Shown piece by piece: positions 57,301 through 64,000 of a stretch of DNA of 64,000 bases (position 1 is its first letter; each line of letters opens with the position of its first letter). Origin of the DNA: Acridotheres tristis (lineage: Eukaryota; Chordata; Aves; Passeriformes; Sturnidae); assembly GCA_037013685.1 (NCBI GenBank), contig CM072894.1:17106949-17170948 (forward strand). Reading direction: 5' to 3'. Under the pieces are notes generated by a model. That model worked only from the letters and a program-made list of their open reading frames with translations, had not been told where the DNA came from and did no database searches. Made by a program: the position numbers and the translations under genes.

Positions 57301-57894
57301 AGAGCTACTGTGGGATTATCAGAAACAATTTGTCACTCCCTATGCTGCAGTGAGTGCAAGTTATTTAATTAGTATCCCCAGGAATTGCAACACCCACAAA
57401 TTTCAATGTGGGTCACAGACATTTAAATTATCAGCTGTCCCTCAAAGCACGTAAAACTCAAACATGCAATCACTTATCATCTCTCAAGCTACCACTCACC
57501 TGTCATTGTGATTTTCTACTTGTAACCTTGTTTTAAGAAAACTATAGTTAAATAAATATCTACACAAGTCTAACTTGAACCAATCCTCAATTGCTTGAGC
57601 CTGCAACAGCCCAAAACAGCAGTTTGAGAAAAAAGGATTTCTTCTGTATCCATGAGATTTCTACAGCAAAGCTTCAAGACAGCTTAAACATCCAAAAATA
57701 TCATTTTGAAGTTAATCACTTCAACAGAAGCTCAGGGTCAGAAAATGTCGTGGGAGGGGAAACAAAAGAGCTGCCATTTGATGTCAAGGGTTGCTGGCAT
57801 AAAAAAATAAGCAACACAACCTCTCCTCCAAATTAAAAATAACAACAGAGTCCATGCAAAAAGAAGACCGAAACAGAAGAAACATATCTAGAGA

Positions 57895-58084
57895 AAAATT
57901 AAAAATAAAATGAAAAAAAAAGCAGAAAAAAAACCCAAACCCAAACCAAAAAACAAAGCAAAACAAAAAAAACCCACCCACCCACACAAAAAAACAAAAA
58001 AACCCCACCACACAAAAAAACCCCACCCCCCACGACACCAAAACACAAAGAAGTCCAAAATAAAGAAACAAACAAACAAAATAA
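57895..58084. repeat. Low-complexity A/C-rich tract (T/G-rich on the gene strand)
   Basis: About 190 bp are made almost only of A and C on the plus strand, with runs such as CCCACCCACCCACAC and CCCCACCCCCCACG between A-runs. On the minus (transcribed sense) strand this is T-runs separated by G-runs of three to six. It explains the Phe/Gly/Val-rich spurious open frames on the minus strand here. Confidence 0.9.
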
Positions 58085-59795
58085 ACCACCCTAGGAAAAA
58101 TACCATTAATTGCAACTAAGTATTTAATGGAAATGTGAGCAATGTGAGCAGCCCACTGTCAAACAAAAACTGGCAACTGACATAATAATATTTAAGACAA
58201 TATGCAATGGAACTAAACTAATTATGAAAGTCAAGAATATTTAATGATATCCTAACAAACATGCTGTGGATAGCAAAGAGGATAAGAAACAGTGTTTTCT
58301 AAACAGAGATTTTCTCCCTATTCTAAACAACATTTAATCATCATTTATAGAAAACAACCACAAAATCTTGTTCACTTGCAGATGTTGCACCTTCTGAAAA
58401 GAGCAAAGAAAACAAACCACTGAAATTGAAGATAACTGGGATAAAAGGGTCCAGACCTCACAGAGATATTCCTAAGCCAGGGATCAGGCACACAGTAATT
58501 TCCTATGACTCAATCAAGCTAAGGAAGCTGTACCTATATTCCTAATGAACAGCACATGCGGGTAATTTCACACTTACAAAGTTTAAGGCAATTCAAAAGA
58601 CAAGCAGAAGGAAGCAACAGACATATCTGGTGCATCTTAGCTTAATAATTTACCTGTTAATCAAATTTGTTTACATAGCAACTGCTCAACACTGGCCACA
58701 AGTCAGGAGGACGTGTACTTGTTCCTTTACAATTTTAGTACAAAATCTAGTGGTTTACACCACTGACAGTTTTATGTCTCAACTGATTCAAAATAAATTT
58801 CGAAGCCACATATTGCCAGTGTGGGCCCTGACAAACCACTTTCACTGAAGCTGATGTTCATATCAAATTAAACCCAAAACTGGCTTGATTTTTAAAAAAT
58901 GTGTCTATACAAGCCAGTATAAGCAAGAATCTGAAATTAAGCTGGTCAAAACAACCAGTAAGCCACACAAGTTGTACTACAAATATCCATTATTTATATG
59001 AAGCAACTCAAGTTGTTACTCATTTAATGAAAATTTTTTTATAAAAATGTTTAAATACACGAGTAAAAAGATCCACTACAATAAAATGTAGCAAAATACA
59101 GACAAGTACTTTTCTATGTCTGGATTCCTGTGTTTCCAGGACTGTTTTAGGAGGGAGAGACACAGGAATGAAGTTTCTTAAAACAGACAAAATGAAACTA
59201 AAGCCTGTTCTTCGCAAGAATAATTGTATTCTGGCATCTTTCATTATACTGGTGCCTCCCAAATATGGGGTTTGGACAACATTTTGGTTGCAACACCAAC
59301 ACTCCATGACACAACACAGTCTTATCCAAAGCATCCACTAAGAAAATCTCATGCAGTGACTTTTTTAATTCCTGGAAATATGACATTCATTTACAAAATA
59401 AAGTCCTCCAGAAAATTACCCCTTGAATGAAAGCCAAGAATAGGGCAAACAAAGAATCAGTCAGATTCATTGCAGAAGTCTGTCCTATCCAAAATTATTT
59501 TTTCTGCAAGATACAGATTACACAACAGCTGGAGCATCTGAAGCAATTTTGACAACTTCCAGTCTATAAAGGATTCTAAGTATCCTCTTGATACCTTTTG
59601 AGAATACCCTAGTCAGCACCAAAAGGAGTGCTCTAAGCCAATTCCTTTACCAAAATATAGGAAAAAACCCCAACAGAAAACCTTGCAAAATAACCACTCT
59701 GCAAAACAGAAACTAAGACATTTTAAGACACTCCTCTGGTATAATAAATACAGTTTTAGCAGCTTTTAGCAGCTAACACCACATAGCAGTAAACT

Positions 59796-60099
59796 GAAAG
59801 GAGGTTGTAGCCAGGTGAGGGTCAGTCTCTTCTCCCAGCAATTAGCAATAGGGCAAGAGGACAGAGACTTAAACAGCACCAGGTAAGGTTTAGGCTGGAT
59901 ATCAGGAAGAAGTTTTTCACAGAAAGGGTGACTGAGCATTGTAATGGGCTGCCAGGGAAGTGGTAGAGTCACCACCCCTGGAGGTATTTCAGATGTGACA
60001 GTCAGTGCCACAGTCTAGTTGACAAGGTGGTGTTAGGTCATAGGTTGGACTTGATGATTTCAGAGGTCTCATCCAATCTAGCTGGTTCTGTGATTCTGT
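59796..60099 (+). mobile_element. CR1 LINE, 5'-truncated 3' tail
   Basis: About 300 bp match the CR1 3' end as I know it: GGAGGTTGTAGCCAGGTG, then TTAGGCTGGATATCAGGAAG, AAGTTTTTCACAGAAAG, AATGGGCTGCC, GTCATAGGTTGGACTTGATG, and a final short TGTGATTCTGT repeat in place of a poly(A) tail. This is a hallmark of bird genomes. The reverse transcriptase part is missing. It lies in the long 5' intron, antisense to MAP3K20. Confidence 0.93.
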
Positions 60100-62535
60100 T
60101 CTTCTTTGAATGAATATGGGGCTGGATAGGTTCCCATGAGATCACTTACTGTGAACTCTGTAAATTTTCAGTATAGGTGTAGATATCCCTGGAAAGTTCA
60201 TATATTCGATTCCTACACCTTGCTTTACTTCATACAGCACACACTCCAAGCCCTCTCTCACTGTTCATCACTCTCAATACTTGCTGACTCCGACCTGAGA
60301 GAGGTAAGGGAGTAGAAACTCCTAGAAAGAGCTAATAAAATATTAACAGAGCATCAGAATTGCCCTTTGTTACAACCAGGACCCAGTATGGAGAGTCATT
60401 CAAGGCTGGCACCAGAGCACCCATACCAGCTACAAACCACAAAGAAAAAGAACATCTATTATTTTAGTGTTGTCAGGACTAAAGTATCAATTTCAGTTTG
60501 TTTTGTTTTGCTTTATTTTACTCTGTTGTTTTTCTCTTGTTACTCTTGCAAATCATTGCCAGTCCTTACTCTCATGACCCACATTAAAATTATCACATGC
60601 TCTCTTTTAGCACTACAAACATGAATGAGGTAAGTCCAGTGACATGCATGTGATTATACTTAACTCATCCCCTTCAGAAGGTACAAGCACCATCTATGTC
60701 TTCTGGACAGTCTTTTCCAGAAGGCGATCATAAAAATCAAAAAAGTGAATAAGCTGCATTATATGCCTTATGAAAATTTTTATGAAGCATTAAAATATCC
60801 CCTAAAGCTTACAAAACACGTTATTACATACAAGAAACCCTGACAATATAAAATTAACTTCCATGGTAGTCAGACTCTGGGCAATACAGCATCAAAACTA
60901 GAGAAAGCATGTATTTATTTTTGAGCTTCATAAAACTCAAATGCATTACAGACATGACTGAACAAAGCATGCATAGTTAATCCTGCCCAATTTAACTTCT
61001 ATCCACAAGTTAGTTCTGTTAGTTCACCAGAAATATTTAAGTATTTCCCAATAAGATTACAATTACATTTTACTGGGTTTTTTTCCACCACTCTCCTGCA
61101 GTTTGCACAGACCATTGCCAGCATTTTGAAGGAGTCCAGGAACATATCTACTGCATGAAATCAAGTTACCCAAGTACCCTGGTTGTAATGGCTGAAGCAA
61201 TACTGCTGCCCATCAATAGCACAGAGACAGCTTATGGACCATGGAGTACTTTCAGAGATCTGTGGTGTTAAAATTAAATTCAAATTTCAGGTGAAATTCC
61301 AGCAGTAATAAACCTCCTGGTGAAGTACCACACTCCACACACCGGTTGCCAACAAACTGCCACCAAAAGCACAGCCCTCAAAAGCAATGACAAATAACAG
61401 GTGAATTTCAGAGATGGGCAATCAAAGGAGGTGAGTGCTCTTCAGTGAAAAGCTAACGTGGCAAGGCATAAAACAACATTTGTAACACTTCACTCCAGCA
61501 GTTATCTGCTCAAGATAATGGAGTCAAAAGAACTGCTAGCAATTTGCAGAATACGGCCCCTGGCCCCAGTCTCTCCCATTCATTTCAGTGGGAACCAAAT
61601 TACAGGTTTATCTAATAATTCATATAAATCCCTCAAAAATATACCAGATAACTTCTGGAGTAGTAAATGTGCAATTTTCTTCAATGTGTGGACACAATTA
61701 TCACTTAGGTCAAAAGGACAGATCCTGCTACAGGAGGCATTTCTACTCTGTCACATGCATCATAAACATCATGCTGACAGCCTAATTTTCTATAAAACAA
61801 TTCACTAGGAATTCCTGTTTCCTACTTTAAACCTAGAACCACTATAGTGGTTGTACTAGATAGTAAAAGGCAACTTAATTTTTGTTTTAGCTGCTATTTA
61901 ATAGTTCAGGCCACATTCCTATGTTTTACTTAATCAGCACAATTCTTGTTCAGTTTCACATCTGATATTCCAATCAAGGCCTTATAGCACATTTATTTTC
62001 TTCCTAGCAGATCTGTTTAGGTGTATTTTTTCACATAAACGCATATGTCTTCCCATAAAGTTGTATTTTACTGCCTGTCTATAAAAAGTTAATGCCCTGC
62101 AGAGGTATTTCTCAAATTTCAAAGAGTTTCAAAGCAATCTGTCTGAGCAACATTATTCCAGATATTTGTAAGTTTTTCTAAGCACATATTCTAGTATGCT
62201 ATACTGGAACAAAAATTGCTTTGTTTCGCATGTTAGAACTTGTTAGCCCCTTGGCTAATATAAAACCTTCACGATCTTTGCTGGTTGTGATTGGCTTGTT
62301 TAATAAAATGACACACAGATACAACATATTTGCAGAATGATACCATAGCTCTATTGACTTGGCTTGTTCCCTTGGACTTGGCTAGCATGAAATGCCTCGG
62401 AGCAAGTTTTTCACAACTCTCCTATGTTTTCCCTCTAATCAGTTGTTATGGATTATTGGCAGCAGTTAACAGAAATACAAGACATGCAGTCATGGAGATA
62501 AAAGGACACTTCCTTCCAAATAAACTAGAAATAGT

Positions 62536-62642
62536 AGAATCACAGATTATGCCAAGCTGGAAGGGACCCACAAAGATCATAAAATCCAACTCTCAGCCCC
62601 ATACAGGACCATCCCCAAGAGTGCCTGAGAGCACTGCCCAAA
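62536..62642 (-). mobile_element. CR1 LINE fragment, 3' tail on the minus strand
   Basis: On the plus strand it reads AGAATCACAGATTATGCC, GGAAGGGACCCACAAAGATC, AAATCCAACTC and CAGGACCATCCCCAAGAG. This is the reverse complement of a CR1 3' end of a different subfamily from the one at 59796. It is about 107 bp and strongly truncated. It is in the same orientation as MAP3K20. Confidence 0.88.
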
Positions 62643-64000
62643 TGCAGAAAATAATTAGTTTTCTGGATTAAACGCATCCAAGTATCCACTAAACACAGAT
62701 ACACAAGAGTTACAGCAAGTTATGTTTGTATTGGTATCAGAAGAGTCATTAACTCCCCATGACTTTCAGTGCAGTTCAGTCACAGACATTCAGTATTGTC
62801 ATCACTACAGATGAAGATGCTACATATGTAAACACATGACAGCCATTAGGGTCAGAAGACCTTTCAGCCACCAAGCAGGCCTCTGGTACAGCACAGGCCA
62901 CTATACTTCAGCAGAATGTTCCTATGGTGACCTCAACAACTTGACAAAAACAATTGTCTAAAAAGACATCTCAATGAGAAGACAGATGAAAAGGATCCTC
63001 CATCTTCACTCCTTTCATTTGTAGTCTGTGCCAAGTGTTACTCATCCTCACTCCTGATAATTTGTGCTTTTCTTTCCATTCTAATTTTTCTGGCTACAAA
63101 TTCCAAGCATTAGTTCTTGCAATAACTTTTTGCACTAAATTAAACTATCCCTTCATTTTCTCCATAAGAAAATGCAATTTTTGTATATAAGCTATTACTT
63201 TTTAATTCTCTAAGGTTGTTGAGAAAAGTTCTGCCAAAGCTTGCCAGACTTACTCAAATCATCACCACTTGCCTCTTCACCGACTTCCCAGAAAACTTTC
63301 AAGACAAAGTGTCCATACCAAGCTGCTCCCATAACCTGTCTTGTTTAGTTTAAGTTGCAAGTTATAACCAGTCTGAAGAAAAAGAAACAAATCTGTGATG
63401 GAAGGCACTTGCTCTCCTTTCGTCAACTCATCCTGATGGATGATATTCATCACCCCCACTCGACACTCCCACTCTCTCCAACTTTCCACCCTGTGTTTTG
63501 CAGATTCCCCTGGGCTGCCCTTACAGTTCATTTACACTCTTTCAAACACAACAGAACGACATACGCCTAACAACAATTTTCCCAGTGCTACATACCAAGA
63601 TAAAGCATGCCTGGTTGTTAAAAATTACTTGATCCTGATTTGCATATGCAAAACAATTAACCTAATTTGCCTAACAGCACCATGATACAAGCTCTTACTG
63701 AGTTGCAGGTCTTCATTAATCCCTAAATTAATTAAACCCTTAAATTACAATAAACCCTTTCTGGCATAGGGTTTCCTTTTCCTACTGTACAACCTGTGCT
63801 CCTTGCTACTCCAAGCTGAACTTTGTATTTTTGCTGAGTGGTCCAACCGTGTCAAGTAATACACAGGATTTTCCTTTCTCCATCCTTTCCTGTTCCATTA
63901 AGTTTTATGCCATCACAAGATGTAGTAATATTGTTTTTAAATTTCTTTTAACCAATGCTTTAAGTACATTAGAACATGTCTAGTGCAGATGTAACCCCTT

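Noticed and set aside
57784..58089. 101-codon minus-strand open frame rich in Phe, Gly and Cys, like a membrane protein
   Set aside because: It is an artefact of the T/G-rich low-complexity tract.

Overview
The window is vertebrate, almost certainly avian, nuclear DNA. Two 3' tails of CR1 (the dominant bird LINE) and a solo endogenous-retrovirus LTR of an avian type are present. The only protein-coding gene I can support has small exons with GT-AG borders spread over long introns. That gene is MAP3K20 (ZAK/MLTK/MLK7), a mixed-lineage MAP3K, transcribed on the minus strand, so its 5' side is at the right of the window. Species cannot be fixed from the sequence alone; the LTR looks passerine-like to me.

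Layout from the 5' side of the gene (high coordinates) downwards. Positions 43765-64000 are the inside of a very long 5' intron; the start codon, Gly-rich loop and ATP-binding lysine must lie beyond the right edge. Eight exons between 43764 and 22386 rebuild the kinase domain from the end of the N-lobe through HRD, DFG, APE and the C-lobe. The exon at 16159-16294 encodes the leucine zipper / coiled coil. After it the gene splits. The exon at 11571-11939 is the private last exon of the short ZAK-beta isoform, with an acidic poly-Asp tail and what I infer to be a 4.6-kb 3' UTR running down to a poly(A) signal at about 6980. The ZAK-alpha route skips this exon and uses five small exons (5446-5490, 4503-4533, 4244-4383, 3014-3076, 1947-2039) for the SAM domain and the start of the alpha C-terminal region. 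The remaining alpha exons lie beyond the left edge. All junction phases close and no internal stop or frameshift was seen.

The most unusual region is 20300-21420, in the intron between the kinase and zipper exons. It holds a solo LTR (20306-20742), a 12-bp perfect hairpin, a CpG island containing five copies of a 46-bp GC-rich repeat, a perfect-consensus CTCF-type site (21224-21237) and a TATAAATA box on the gene's own strand (21307-21314). Together these suggest an intragenic promoter or boundary element that could give a kinase-less transcript. This is inference from sequence only.

No tRNA, rRNA, CRISPR array, operon or prokaryotic system is present. I found no evidence for a wholly new biological system. 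The leads worth checking are the intronic island, the inverted-repeat pair at 44692-45371 and the long beta 3' UTR.
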